Shown: positions 12,096 through 49,202, numbered from the stretch's first letter. The stretch: DNA of 64,000 bases from Cristatella mucedo (GCA_009760855.2 WPIO01000027.1:1742501-1806500), one strand, 5' to 3'. Notes: generated by a model not told the origin, from the letters alone. Numbers and translations are program-made.

Positions 12096-13110
12096 ATGGG
12101 CAAACCGAGTGTGATTCAGAAATTGGAAAGACTACCGCTCAAAATCGGCTCTGCCAGCATATCTTCTGTTGAATCTGTACACAATCTAGGTTTTATGCTC
12201 CAAAGTGACCTTTCATTAGACTACCACATCAGCTCCACAGTCAAGTCTGCCTACTTTCAGCTCCATAATATTGCTAAAATTTGAGCTTTTTAGACAGGAA
12301 TACCACATCTAAGTTGGTCCATGGATTTGCGACATCCCGTCTTAACTTCTGCGACTTACTACTTGCTGGCCTACCGGGATGTGCAATGAAAAACTTTGCA
12401 ACTAGGCTTGTCTGTCGTGAGCGTCGCCACATCACACCACTTCTCGCCGACCTGCACTGGCTCCCAGTCACCGAAACGGATCGACTCCAATGTTCTGTCG
12501 CTCACTTTTAGGTCCCTTCCTTTTTTGGCTCCAGCCTACCTATTAGATCTACTACCTCACCAGGCCAAGCATCGTACCACCCGCTTTTCGGAATCTGTTT
12601 ACCTATACCTCGTACAAACCTCAAATCCTTTAGAGACCGTGCATTTAGTTTGTATCCCCATTCAATCGCGTTTCCCTTTGCAGCAAATGTAAAGCGCCTA
12701 GAAAGAGATTGAGTTCTCTGAGGGCGCTTTATCAAGTGCATTATCATTACTATTATTACACTCCCAAAGCCTGGAACTCACTCCCGACTTGCGTCACGAC
12801 ATCCCCTGACTTCATCACATTTAAAAAGAAATTAAAAACGTTCCTATTTATGTCAGCATTTAGTGGGTCCCCGTGATTCATCCTTTGTGTGCTTATGCGT
12901 GCTGACACTGTTGCATGCTGCCGCTAACCACACTTGCATTTTGACCCTGTGCATGTCACCCCTAACCATGTTATTCATGTTATTTATCAAGCATGATACC
13001 ACTCACCACTCGATCGTGTTTCACTTGCAGCAAATGTAAAGCACCTAGAAAGTGATTGAGTTCTCTGAGGGCACTTCATCAATTCTATTATTATTATTAT
13101 TATCATTGTG
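12096..13110 (+). mobile_element. L2/CR1-type LINE 3' end with nested tail insertion
   Basis: The first part encodes SVESVHNLGFMLQSDLSLDYH, a typical RT C-terminal region. Then follow HGFATSRLNFCDLLLAGLPG, HITPLLADLHWLPV and the 3' UTR, ending in the hairpin and (ATT)n near 13100. A second, short copy of the tail (12653-12765) interrupts the codons for SYAPKAWNSL. Confidence 0.85.
12653..12765 (+). mobile_element. Severely 5'-truncated LINE tail nested in a LINE
   Basis: About 110 bp containing TTTCCCTTTGCAGCAAATG, the hairpin tail and ATTATCATTACTATTATT. It splits what should be contiguous TTAGTTTGTAT / CTCCCAAAGCCTGG of the host LINE. Confidence 0.75.
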
Positions 13111-13149
13111 ATACCGTGTATTCCATTTACCCATGTTTATAGATTTTCT

Positions 13150-13235
13150 GGCAGCGAGTCGTAAAGCGCTTAAATAACACATGCAGCTCCCTTAGAGTGC
13201 TATGCAAATGGCTTATTAATATCATTACTAAATAT
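13150..13235 (+). mobile_element. SINE or LINE tail remnant
   Basis: AAAGCGCTTAAATAACACAT...CTCCCTTAGAGTGCTATGC is a worn hairpin tail of the family A/LINE type. Confidence 0.5.
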
Positions 13236-14074
13236 TGAAAATATTTTGGATGGCACTGGCGTTTCCACTCGTCGTTTTTTGACGGTCGAGGAGCGAGACC
13301 GTTGAATGATGCTCAGTGTGCGGTATGCGAGCCAGAGGATTTCTTTCGCTGAAGCAACCCACAGTGTCGCCCCCAACGAGCCGGGTCTTCGCTAACAGGA
13401 TTATTACCTAAGTACGCACACCAGCATTTTCACAGTTAAACGCTTCAAAATCCCAGTACTACGAGCGCCTGGAAGACTACACGAAATTAGTAAGAATCTC
13501 AGGCCCGACTCATTATCGGATCCCGAATGCTCCTAACTCAAGTCAAGAAGCCGTAGCGTCCCGGAAACGAGCTGCTCGGGACGGTTCGGGTCGCCCTCCA
13601 GACTTATCATTGGCGCGGCGGCGGTCGGCGCGCGCCGAACGCGTCGGCGGCAGCCTGACAGCGTCGCGGGCCCATAGACAGCGCTAGAGTCACGGACTGA
13701 TCGCCGCCTCGGCTGCTGGCGTACGGTCTCGGGTCTGGGAGTTGAGACGCCGCTGCTTACTTGCATCGCGACGTCGAGCCCGGGACGAGGCAGACCGCCG
13801 CCGCCGCCGCGCGTCCGTACCGCACTCTGCAGGCGTCGGTTCGCCGTTCGTCCGCTGGGCCCCTCTCCCACAGACCGGGGAAGAACGAGCGACGGCTGCA
13901 TTGGGCGGGACGGGCTGCGGCCGACTCTTGTCATTTCTGCCGCCCAGTCGGCTCTTCCAGAGCGGCGCATACGAACGAACGTCATCTATACCCGGTGGAG
14001 GTCGCGCGCATCCGCGCAGCTAATTCGTCCAGTAAAGCTGCGTGGGCAGCGCGTTCTCGGCTTCGGCCATAAAA

Positions 14075-14260
14075 AAACAAAAATGCTAGCTGATTTAATA
14101 GCCTCCTTTTGTATAGCGACAGAAGAGTCTTTACGGCTATCACCCCCGCTTGCAGTGGCGATATAGGATCGCCCACCGCAGGATTTGAACCAACGACCTC
14201 GGGGCTGAGGAAGTGAAAAGCAACCGCCTTACTAAGTGAGCCATTAGGGCTCATATAAAT
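14075..14260 (-). mobile_element. tRNA-like SINE, family B
   Basis: TTTGTATAGCGACAGAAGAG, TTTACGGCTATCACC, CTTGCAGTGGCGATA, GCAGGATTTGAACCAACGAC and a TGAGCCATTAGGGC head in minus orientation. It is inserted inside the CpG-rich promoter island. Confidence 0.87.
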
Positions 14261-15048
14261 ATAGGCGGCAGCAATATTTAGGCGATCGCTGCTCACCCTT
14301 GTCAATATTCTCTACAGTGCACTCGCAGCCCAAGGTGCTCTCGACGGGGGGGGGGGGGGTGGGCACCAACGCAGGTACGTCTCAAGCCGCGTTTGCACTG
14401 AATCCGAACCCGTACAGGCAGAATTTTTTATACCGGGCGGCCGCATGTGGTTGGCAAAAGAGGAAGTCGAGAAGCGCAGCAGAGGTAAAATAGATCACTC
14501 GGAGAAATCAGAAATGCACGTAAGCAGCAAACCAATAGTGACCGTTCCCGCCAAGAGGGGCAGACCGCTGAAAAGCAGGTAGGATCGCCGGATTCGCCGG
14601 GTCATCTGCACGACACCGCCGGTTTACGCCCAACCGGCCGTTATCCTATCTCCTGCGCTAGAAACGCCCGCACCGACCGACATCCAGTCGGGCCGACGGG
14701 ATTGGCAGATCGTTCCAAGTGTACGCACAATGAGAGCAGTGCCGGGGGTAGCAGCTTTGTAACTCGCGATCCGCCTGGCTGCAGTCGCTCGGACTGCGTG
14801 GACGCTAGCCCGGCCGAAAACGTCGTAGAGTGGATAGCTTTGAACGCCACACGAGACTTGGTCTGAACTGACGTATTTGATCGTGCCTCGATCCCCATCG
14901 TTTCTTTGTTGCGGAACCTGGTTGGTAGGGGCCACTGCGGCGGCCCTGTTTTCGTCCCGACGATGCCCGGCGGTCGCAGGTCCCGTATCGCGCGAACGGT
15001 TCTGACCCCGTAGAGCTGCTGTAAGCCGGAGACGCGTCGGACTAGAAC

Positions 15049-40123
<25,075 letters not shown>

Positions 40124-41270
40124 CGAGGGCGGCCGTTGCCGTGCTAGGCAGCCGCAGCATCGCCGGCGTCGTCTCACATACAGGAGCATCGGCAAACGAA
40201 CTGACCGTGGAGGCGGACGAACCAGCATTTTGCCTCTTGTGCAGCAGCAGCATACAGTGAGCTGTTGTGCATTGACTGTCGCTCAGACTCTGGCAAGCCC
40301 CCTGCGGTGGCCGTGACGTGCTGCGGCTGAGTCGGCTGGCGCTGCAAGCTCCTCTCAACGTCCAGCCACCACCTGATGCCGGCGGTGGCTGCTGAGTAGA
40401 CGTAAATGCATCACAGCCACCATGATGGCCACTGGTGGAAGGGGCTGCCGAGGCGCCTGCCGCTCTTCGAAGCACTTGTCTTTGCCTCTATGTATTCGGC
40501 CCCTTCTTAGTCGGTAGTTGCTGCATCCAGCTATTGCAGCTCGTGTGTGTGCTGGTGGTTGGCATGTGGCACGCTCGTCGAGATTGTGTCGATTACCGTA
40601 ATGTGTGTGCTAGTAGGTTGCCTAGACTGTTTAGCAATCTCTTTGGTGGCCGTGGTCGCTGATCACATGACATGGAGTCTCGTTCCGTCACCTCGACAAT
40701 AGCTACTGCACCTGGCTCGTAGTTGCATGTACCTTCCTATAGGACTTAATCGACTCGTCATCCGGAGTAGCTGCCGCATGATCTCTAACGCACAGATTTT
40801 CGGCAACTTGGTATGTGCTTATTCTCATATGTGAGCTTTCCCTATGACCATGTCGTAATAATACAGCTAAGCTCTGCTCTGCGTGTAGACTTATTGCACA
40901 CAGGTGGGCAGGCCGCAGTGGTGCTGCCTAGGAATCACAGTAGACCAAGCAAAAGTGTCCAGAGCTTAATAATAAGGTTACACAAATTCGTAACCAGGTT
41001 TTTGAAATGTTCAATGTCGATTTAACGGGCCAATTTTTATATTAACCTGCCTCTATTTAGATTAAAGTGGACCGATACCTTGGCCTGTGACAGTGTCTTT
41101 CAGTTTTGTCACGAGTACCTGTCGGCCGGGCCCCTGGTGGAATTCGCTCTGCTGCTAGTGGAGAGCAGCACTGTTGGTCATCATTTGCATGGGATAGATG
41201 TGCCAGGCTGGTTGCTGCATGAGCTGACTAGTAGGCTTTGGTGGGCAGATTCAGAGTGCTTCTCAAGCAT
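40124..41270 (+). other. Receptor 3' UTR and downstream DNA
   Basis: GC-rich for the first 350 bp after the stop, then AT-richer. No canonical AATAAA was seen close to the stop. An ATTAAA near 41063 is a possible polyadenylation signal, by inference only. Confidence 0.4.
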
Positions 41271-41271
41271 G

Positions 41272-41273
<2 letters not shown>

Positions 41274-41306
<33 letters not shown>

Positions 41307-41317
41307 ACACACACACA

Positions 41318-41351
<34 letters not shown>
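41274..41351. repeat. (CA)n microsatellite
   Basis: CA repeats with two GTACA interruptions, adjoining a family A SINE tail. Confidence 0.96.
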
Positions 41352-41354
<3 letters not shown>

Positions 41355-41355
<1 letters not shown>

Positions 41356-41500
41356 TCTGTATAGCATGCCAAGAGAACTTAGCCTCTGTTCAGGCGCTTC
41401 ACATAACCCACGGGGCTCGAGCCCACGACCTCGGAAATCGAATACATTCGACCTTGGTTCGAGGTAAGCAACTTAACCATTGGGCCAACCCAGTGAGGAG
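41355..41500 (-). mobile_element. tRNA-like SINE, family A
   Basis: CAAGAGAACTTAGCCTCTGT then CAGGCGCTTCACATAACC, box B GGGCTCGAGCCC, and TTGGGCC head, all in minus orientation. It follows a (CA)n tract. Confidence 0.85.
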
Positions 41501-41504
41501 CAGA

Positions 41505-43335
41505 ACGTAGCATTCAATCCTAAGTTGGCCTAAAGAGAATGTTAGTGCAGTGCTAATGCATCATGCAAGCTCAGAATCAGTTTCAAAAGCAATTATAATT
41601 TTAGTAGTGCTGATCAGACAAATTTGTATTAGACAAGTCGAGAGAGGCATGACATTACTTCCTATCCGTCGATGCTAGTGCTTTTTATGAATAGACGAAG
41701 CCGAACATGGACAACTACATCAGATTCTCCTAGGTTTCTTTTAATAATAGAAATAGTAATTTAATTAATAATTTAATAATAACTAGTTTGTGGTTGTTTA
41801 TAGAAGCGATAGTGAATCGCAAGCTCATTAGAGAAGGTCCTGGCTGCAATTTTTGAAGTGGAGTTTATGTGTGGTTAGTGCATGAAAAGATTGTACAGTG
41901 CCTTAAGGGTCCAAATCTCTATCCACACGCTTTAAAAATGGCCACAACATATGTAATAAACGAGAATTAAATTACAAGCAAAGTATAGTGCCTTGACAAG
42001 TTTGCAAAAGCACACACCGAGAGACTCGGGGCAGTTGGTTATGACGAAGATCCCGGTTAGTGCATGCACTGAATCATACTAAATTAAGCACGAAAAGCAC
42101 TCGAAAAAGTTTCGATTCAGCCAAATGAATGTTTGGAGCCGCATGCTTCATATAAGCTTAGGGAAATGTCGAAGGGATGTGGAGAGATGCTCCAACACTA
42201 CGTGATTAATTCCACTCTAAGCACATTTATTAATCATTCTAATGCACCAGTAGACGATCGGCATGCATATTGACTAAAACAAATACGGTACGATTAGCTA
42301 CATTTTGACGTCACCACATCTGTCGCATGGACCCTTTGATTACCTGTAAGGTTGCGGTCTCCACTAAACATGGCGCTCTTGTAAAATCAGCCGATTCAAC
42401 ACTATGCACTGTGGCGTAGTTCCAAAGACCTCAAAGGGTGAAGGACACTTAGCCCTACAGGATTTCAACCTATACAAGGCATTAAGAAGCATTTGACTAG
42501 TCAATCAGTGAGCAAGGACGTTTAAAAAGTGTGTAGCTATACTTACCTAACCCACAGCACAGATGAGCGAGCATTCTTGTATGTATGCCTGTGGAGCCCG
42601 ACCCATTTCACGTCGATCGGATAAGATGTGGCCAAGCTACAAAATTGACACGGTACTGAGATCATTGTGGGGAAAATACTCCTAAAATACAGCGAAGGAT
42701 GTCGAAGCATGCCAATGATTATGAAAAAGCATGAGTTACTCGGTATATCATTTCAAGCACATACGTAGGAGCGTGTAATCCAAATTTCACGTTGATCAAA
42801 TCATTATTAGCCTACCTGTAACATTTGCAAGACGTGTAATAGCAAGGTGACAACTAACAAGACAAAGGGCTAGCTTTCCAACTACGCCAATGCAGCAGTC
42901 TATATACCTAAGTCCAATATGAACCGGAGACAGCTGGAAGGCTAAGGAAGCCCGACCAATCACATATTCCAAATTTCTTCAAGTTGACAGGATTGCAATT
43001 ATTGGAGATGTGACATATGCTAGGGCACAAGAGTCCTCAAGGCTACTTTACCGGACTCTGTTGATTGTGGGGTTGATGAGGGCAAGCTAAACAACTATGT
43101 CAGCACTATTATCGATCTCTATGTTTCAATGGTGTTTTATACACAGGTGTTGAAAACAGCTGTTTGAGATAACCCGCTAAATCAATTGTACTTACAATTT
43201 GATACCTTTGATACTGATTGCTGAAAAGTTGGAGCTTAGTCACTTTGTGGCCAATAAAGCACAGACATTATATTCAACGAATCGCAGCTCCATCGAGCAG
43301 TGACAGTTAACCGAGATGAACCCTTCCTAAAATCG
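41505..43335. other. Gene-free AT-rich stretch
   Basis: Intergenic between the receptor and the IRG fragment. No open frame over 60 codons and no recognised repeat. Some segments may be old transposon sequence worn beyond recognition. Confidence 0.5.
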
Positions 43336-43339
43336 TTGA

Positions 43340-43531
43340 CTAGCGTTTGCAAACCGAGCAGTCGTTGACGTACAAGAGCTGAATGAGGAAGAGTCGGAGA
43401 TCGCTGGTGCCCATGTGGCTGATTTCGATAACGAAAGCGACCTCTTTGAGGAAGAAGTGCTGGATAAAGACAAAGGAATGCTCAATGATTTATTACAACT
43501 GATTTCAATTATTACTCAATTATTTCTCTAA
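43340..43531 (+). other. Unrecognised acidic open frame without ATG at its start
   Basis: Sixty-three codons between stops, ending at TAA 43529-43531. The middle is strikingly acidic (ELNEEESEIAGAHVADFDNE then SDLFEEEVLD), unlike random AT-rich DNA. A possible acceptor (CGAGCAG) precedes the acidic part. It could be a terminal exon or a relic of a mobile element; no family recognised. Confidence 0.3.
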
Positions 43532-43664
43532 AGCTTAAGGAAAAATACAGTTGAATTATACAATAAAGGGGTTTATGCTGTCTAACACACCGGTCATCGA
43601 AAAATGTATTTTGCAGCTCAATAAGCACTATTTGTCGCACAAAATTCACTGTGTATTCAAATTC

Positions 43665-43703
43665 AATATATATATATATATATATATTTATATGTATATA
43701 TAC
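43665..43703. repeat. (TA)n microsatellite
   Basis: TA-rich tract next to the 3' end of a family A SINE. Confidence 0.9.
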
Positions 43704-43709
43704 ACAAAA

Positions 43710-43855
43710 TATAGTTCATTTGTATAGCGCCCTAAGAGAACTGAATCACTATTCAGGCGCTTCACATGTGCCTCGGGGCTCGAGCCCACGACCCCAGCCA
43801 GACCTTGGTCTGGGCGAGCACCTTCACTGCTGGACCAAACACCTTTAGAACTCAC
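43710..43855 (-). mobile_element. tRNA-like SINE, family A
   Basis: AGCGCCCTAAGAGAACTGAA, TCAGGCGCTTCACATGTGCC and GGGGCTCGAGCCCACGACC in minus orientation, directly after a (TA)n tract. Confidence 0.87.
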
Positions 43856-44184
43856 TCGACCTTAAAATACGTCGGGATTCATCAACCCACTTTGCCAAGA
43901 CGACCGGGTCGGTAGTACATCTGCCGTCGAATGCGTCTCGAAGGCCATATACAGTGGCATCAAAACAAACCGCAGCTATGAACGGAAAGAATCAGAAGAT
44001 GAAACCACCTTAATCTACCATAAATACAATTTAATTTTCATTTTAAGACTTATTACGAGCTGAAACGGTGGCTAGCTGAATCAGCCATATTACTACTAAT
44101 ACTCCATTTAACTATTCGTGGTTCCGGAATCGTATTGGCTACGAACAGCCCTCGTGATAATCTATGGCATAAAAACTGACCCGT

Positions 44185-44321
44185 GAGATAGGCAGTCACT
44201 TATGTTTCCGCATGTGTGGAGACCTTCTTAATTGACATCACTGACTTAAAGTATGAAGTCGTGCTATACGTAATCAACATTTACAGAGAAAGTATTACTA
44301 AAGTTATGTCCAAGAAACTTC

Positions 44322-44325
<4 letters not shown>
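44185..44325 (+). pseudogene. Fragment of an IRG-like gene (homologous to exon 4)
   Basis: The segment GTGGAGACC...CTTCTA translates to ETFLIDITDLKYEVVLY..., similar to ETFITDIPSLKKEVMLY of the IRG gene at 55.4 kb. The homology continues upstream (GCAGTCACTTATG...TTTCC), but there the frame shifts by one base. Downstream it stops abruptly where a (GA)n tract begins. The strand is opposite to the intact-looking gene. It is a decayed duplicate. Confidence 0.72.

Positions 44326-44394
<69 letters not shown>
44323..44394. repeat. (GA)n microsatellite at the break of the IRG fragment
   Basis: About 35 GA units starting exactly where similarity to IRG exon 4 ends (CTTCTA|GAGAGA). Confidence 0.96.
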
Positions 44395-44396
<2 letters not shown>

Positions 44397-44599
44397 TTAC
44401 GAGGTGTTGTGCTTTCAGCTACTATAGCAGTCTTTAATTTTCAGGATTTTTTGATTGCAGTAGACACTGACCAAAATTGCTATTGAAATTGCTTTCTTCA
44501 GGTAAATGTTTGGATTCGACTATAAATACAAAAGTATTTTTAAATTAAAGTCAACGCATTTTCACAGGCGACGGGAAAAAGTGGTCAGATAACAATAAC

Positions 44600-45560
44600 A
44601 GTGACAATAACAATAATAATAGCAGTACATTTGCAATAGAACCCCTGAGATATCAATCTCTTTGTAGGCACTTTCCATTTGCTGCAAAGGAGGCACGATC
44701 GAACGGTGAGTGGTAGCATGCTCAAGTTTAAAAAGCAAAACATGATTAAAAGTGAGATTTACACGTCAGCGTGAAAATATGGTTAGTGACAGTATGAATT
44801 GTGTCTGCACGAATAAGCACATAAATGTAGAATCATAAGGACCAACTAAATACTGTGATAAGTGAATGCTTGTGTAGCTTCTTTTTACGCAGTCGAGTCA
44901 AGAGGATGTCGAGACGAAGGTTAAAGGTGAGTTCCAGGTTTTGCGAGCATACGAACTAAAGGCATGGTCTCCTAAAGATTTGAGGTTTGTACAAGGTATA
45001 CGTTTGCGATTAGTTTCCCAAAAGCGGGTGGTACGATGCCTAGGCTGGTGGGGGAATACATCCGATAGGTAGGCTGGAGCCAAAGAAAGACCAGACCTCA
45101 AAATGAGAAGAGAAACTTCAAGTCAATGCGTTGCCTGACTGGGAATCAGGGCAGGTCCGCTAGAGATGATGTGATGTGGCAACTGCGACGCTCACGAAGG
45201 CAAGCATAGCTGCAGAATTGTAATTGCGCACAAGCTGTAAGCGCCTGATTGCACAGCCAGTCGATCAGTAAGCAGTTAGTTACAGAAGTCGAACGGGATG
45301 TCATAAAAACATGCACCACTTTAGATGTGGCTTTCCTGTCTAAACAAGCCCAAATTTAGGAATCTTACGTAGCTAGAAGTAGGCAGACATGACTGTGGAG
45401 ATGGTGGGGTCGTCTAATGACGGTCATTTTGGAACAGGACGTCTCGATTTTGTGGAGAATCAGCAGGAGATATGCTAGCAGAGCTGATTGTGAGCGTTAA
45501 CCCTTCCAGTTTCCGGATCACGCTTGGTTTGCCCATAACCAATAGGTTGGTTGTACGTCC
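44600..45560 (-). mobile_element. L2/CR1-type LINE 3' end
   Basis: Tail with ATATCAATCTCTTTGTAGGCAC, then a 3' UTR of family type. Minus-strand codons for [36 protein letters not shown] and DFCN-like sequence follow. Confidence 0.85.
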
Positions 45561-45735
45561 CATTTATTGGAAGTCTCCTTGCTGTCACCGCTTCTGTTGT
45601 TCGTGCCAAGCAGCTTCATTATCGAAACGGAGAAATGCCCTACTGACAAATCAGGAATGTAATTGAATAAATCGTCTAAAGTATAATCCGCAGCAAAAGC
45701 TAGGTCAAACTTGGTTGACTCGGTTCGAGCAAATC

Positions 45736-45780
45736 GGCAGCAGATATAGTAATGCGTCCCACATTACTATATCTGCTGCC
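45736..45780. repeat. Perfect inverted repeat, 19-bp arms, 7-bp loop
   Basis: GGCAGCAGATATAGTAATG at 45736-45754 and its exact reverse complement at 45762-45780, spacer CGTCCCA. It lies just beyond the 5' end of a truncated LINE. Confidence 0.95.
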
Positions 45781-45856
45781 CATATAATACTCAATCGAAT
45801 TGCATATAATACTCACTCGAATTGCTTGTAACAGATAATACTCGATCGAATTACAG
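45781..45856. repeat. Short tandem repeat, about 25-30 bp unit
   Basis: Three imperfect units of ATAATACTC(A)(C)TCGAATTGC follow the hairpin directly. Confidence 0.8.
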
Positions 45857-45859
45857 AAC

Positions 45860-48530
45860 CGTAAGCGGATTTTGTCCACAAGAGTTCCGCTTAATGCCAG
45901 CACTTTTTACACAAATAATTTTGGGATAATATTTGTAGGCATAATTAATTTTTTGCGGACTCCTGGTCCAGATCATATAAATAGTGACGTCGCAATAAAA
46001 GACATTCTTTCTGCACTCGTCAATTCAGGCTACCTTAGTCTCTTATGCTTAGGAACTCTCTACAGCCAAATGCGCGTGGCAGCATGGCATACATTCTACT
46101 CTCCCAATTTAATCAAAACCATAATTAAAACAATAACTAGCTTTACCTAACAACGGTGTGCAATCTATTAGCTTGTACCAAGGCCAGGTTTGGTTGGCCA
46201 GGTCGGCTGTAACGCAATATGGGTCAACGGCTGGGCCTGGGCCTAAACTTTAGGCTTACCCGGAAATGCGATGACGCCATTTAATCAGGGCTGTCGGAGT
46301 CCTGACGTTGGCCGTAAAAATCGCTGGAGAAGACTGACAAGCTTACGTCGCCGGCTAAGCATACTGTCAAGGGTGGAAACGATTCGTGGATGTCACATAA
46401 TCAAGTAATTACAAACTCAAGAGTTTCGCATGCTGAATAGACGTAGTGGAGAGATAACGCTTCTGCATCTAACTTTTTCACAAACAACATATGATAAGTT
46501 ATTGCCTCTTCCAGCATTTTATTTGAATACGATGTTGCATCTCGATTGCATTTTCTGACTGTGGTTCATCGTTGCTTAGCTCAAGCTTTACGATGCACCC
46601 CTTTCTCACGTAATCGACACGTACATCTACTATCACAAAGGCATGGTGCAATCACAATATTATGATAAAATGAGTTAATCACACGCTACCTAAACCCAAA
46701 ATACAGGGATTAAGAGATTACTCAGTCGTCTCTTTTAGCTACATTGAATTATCGTGGTGATACAATTTTAATTTAGTATTTGCAGAAAGTAACTCACTTC
46801 TAGAACTTTTTTATAACTTTTTTGTTTTTTTTTTAATTATGGAATTGATATCGTGTTTCAAGTTAATTCTCATCGCTGAGCCGTTAATAGCTTTTAATGA
46901 AACTAATTATGATATATATGATTCTTCTGGAGTTCCTGAGCGTTTACAATTATTCCATTTATCGCTCCTGTAAGCAGATTATTGCAATTTAAAAATTTAC
47001 CGCTGTCATTAAAATCATTAGCTTCCAGAGGATAGTGTGGCCATAGAGAATTAAAAATGTGAGGAATTTTGAAGATTAGTCTGCTTGGATCTCGAGCAAT
47101 TTTAACGTTACAATCTGCAGAAATCTAACCAATTTGATACCTTTTGAGACATCGTGCATAGCTGGAATTCGCCTTATATTTGTCAGGAAAAATCTGATCA
47201 ATTTTCAAGTATATTGATTTTGGTCAAATAACAACGTATGTACAGCTACTGAACTAATAACAGCGTTACAATAAAAGAGCTTACTAAAATGCACGAATGC
47301 CTGTTTTGATACAGATGCCGAATCTGTAAGATCAAAGTTAGTCATTGATAAGCACGTTATGATTACCATCATATGCATAGGAACACTTCTTTCAAGGAAG
47401 GTTTTACTCACCTCTAACCAGTTTATCATGCAAATTATATCTCTTACTTAATAAGGTTTTGGCGCCCGCCTAACATTAGTTACATTCTGTGTTAGATTTC
47501 CTCCCCAATCTGATTAATTTGTGTTAAGGTAACTCATTCTGGAAACGTTGTGTCATGATACAGTGATAAAACCTACGTATTTATGAACGCTTCAGATATA
47601 CAGGATCTAACTACCAAGTCATTTCGTAATAAGTTTGAATCTGCCTCATTTGCTAAAATAATTGTCGGGAGAAAGAGTTGGTCCAATTCATAGCCCACTC
47701 TCTGTCCACATGTGGATTTTTACTTCCATAGCTGGGGTTTGTATGGGTAGCATTACCGTGGAGCCTCGTGAACACGAGTATTGTTCGACTTGCTTACGAA
47801 ATCTTTTAGTCATAAATAATATAATAAGTTATGATAGGATTCCTTGAAAGTGAAGGGCGTTAGCTCTATAGAAGTTATCAAAATTCTCAGTGATAGGAAA
47901 CACTGATTTCTAAGGGGCCATCATATTGGAGAAAAGTCGTGGTAGCGAGCAGCAAAGAGTAATGTTACTCTAGGCATTGATTGTTGATATGATTGAAGTC
48001 CAGTTTCGCGTGTACACCTGTACGTTATTTATGCCAACGGGGTCGTAACTAAGATTGAATCTCAGGTTCAAGTGAGCAGTATCAGAGCAACAGCTCTACC
48101 AAATAGATCGTGTATGCAATATAATCGTGTACAATTCGTTAGGTATTAATGACTATCATAGTGGCGTTCCCGCCCATGCGTAGTTCGACCAAAATTATTT
48201 AATGCAGTTTGCATTCATATTTCTAGTTCAGAATTTGTTAAGAATTTAAATAACCGGCTAGATCATTAATATTCCACACTGATTAATTTTTAGATCTCCC
48301 TCTGCTGTTGTTTCTCTATCTAACTTAGTGACCTTATTGTTAAAGATTAATTTAGAATTTCTCCACTATTCCTTGTGTAATGCACGGCGTTCACATCCTC
48401 TCTCCAGAAAATATCATTCTCTCAACAAACGTCGACCCATGACATTCCAGGTAATATTCAAAGATGAATTTCACGTTCATGCATGTGCTATCTATTGATC
48501 AACTTATCTGTCCTTCTGATTTTTCGTCTG
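45860..48530. other. Gene-free AT-rich stretch
   Basis: Low GC, no recognisable gene or repeat family. A weak tRNA-like GGTTCAAGT segment near 48065 might be a worn SINE head. Confidence 0.5.
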
Positions 48531-48537
48531 TCTGTCC

Positions 48538-48691
48538 ATACTTCTATCCATCCACCCATCCACCCATCCATCCACCCATCAACCCATCCTTCCACCAATC
48601 CACCCACCCACCCACCCACCCACCCACCCATCCATCCATCCATCCATCCATCCATCCATCCATCCATCCATCCATCCATCCATCCATCCAT

Positions 48692-48725
<34 letters not shown>

Positions 48726-49050
48726 GTCCATCCGTCCATCCGTCCATCCGTCCATCCGTCCATCCGTCCATCCGTCCATCCGTCCATCCGTCCATCCGTC
48801 CATCCGTCCATTCGTCCATCCGTCCATCCGTCCATCCGTCCGTCCGTCCGTCCGTCCGTCCGTCCGTCCATCCGTCCATCCGTCCGTCCGTCCATCCGTC
48901 CGTCCGTCCATCCGTCCGTCCGTCCGTCCATCCGTCCGTCCGTCCGTCCTTCTGTCCGTCCGTCCGTCCGTCCGTCCATCCGTTCATCGGTCCATCCGTC
49001 CATCCGTCCGACCGTCCGTACGTCCGTCTATCCGTTTACCTGCCAGTCTG
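48538..49050. repeat. (CATC)n to (CGTC)n tetranucleotide minisatellite
   Basis: About 500 bp of CCAT/CCGT units. The left part is CACC/CATC, the middle CATC with regular CGTC alternation, and the right part mostly CGTC. Open in five frames because 4-bp units make a 12-bp coding period (IHPS/RPSV); not a gene. Confidence 0.97.
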
Positions 49051-49129
49051 TCTTTCTGCCCGTCGATAAATCAACCAATTTATCTATCAATCCATCCTTA
49101 CATCCGTCCATCCGTCTGTCCGTCCGTCT

Positions 49130-49202
49130 ATCTGGCCTGTCTGGTCTTTCTGTCTGTCTGTCTGGTCTGTCTGTCTGTCTGTCTGGTCTGTCTGTCTGTC
49201 TA
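49130..49202. repeat. (CTGT)n repeat
   Basis: CTGTCTGGTCTGTCTG-type units continuing the simple-repeat block. Confidence 0.93.

Noticed and set aside
48538-49050. CRISPR-like regular array
   Set aside because: Continuous 4-bp units without spacers in eukaryotic DNA.
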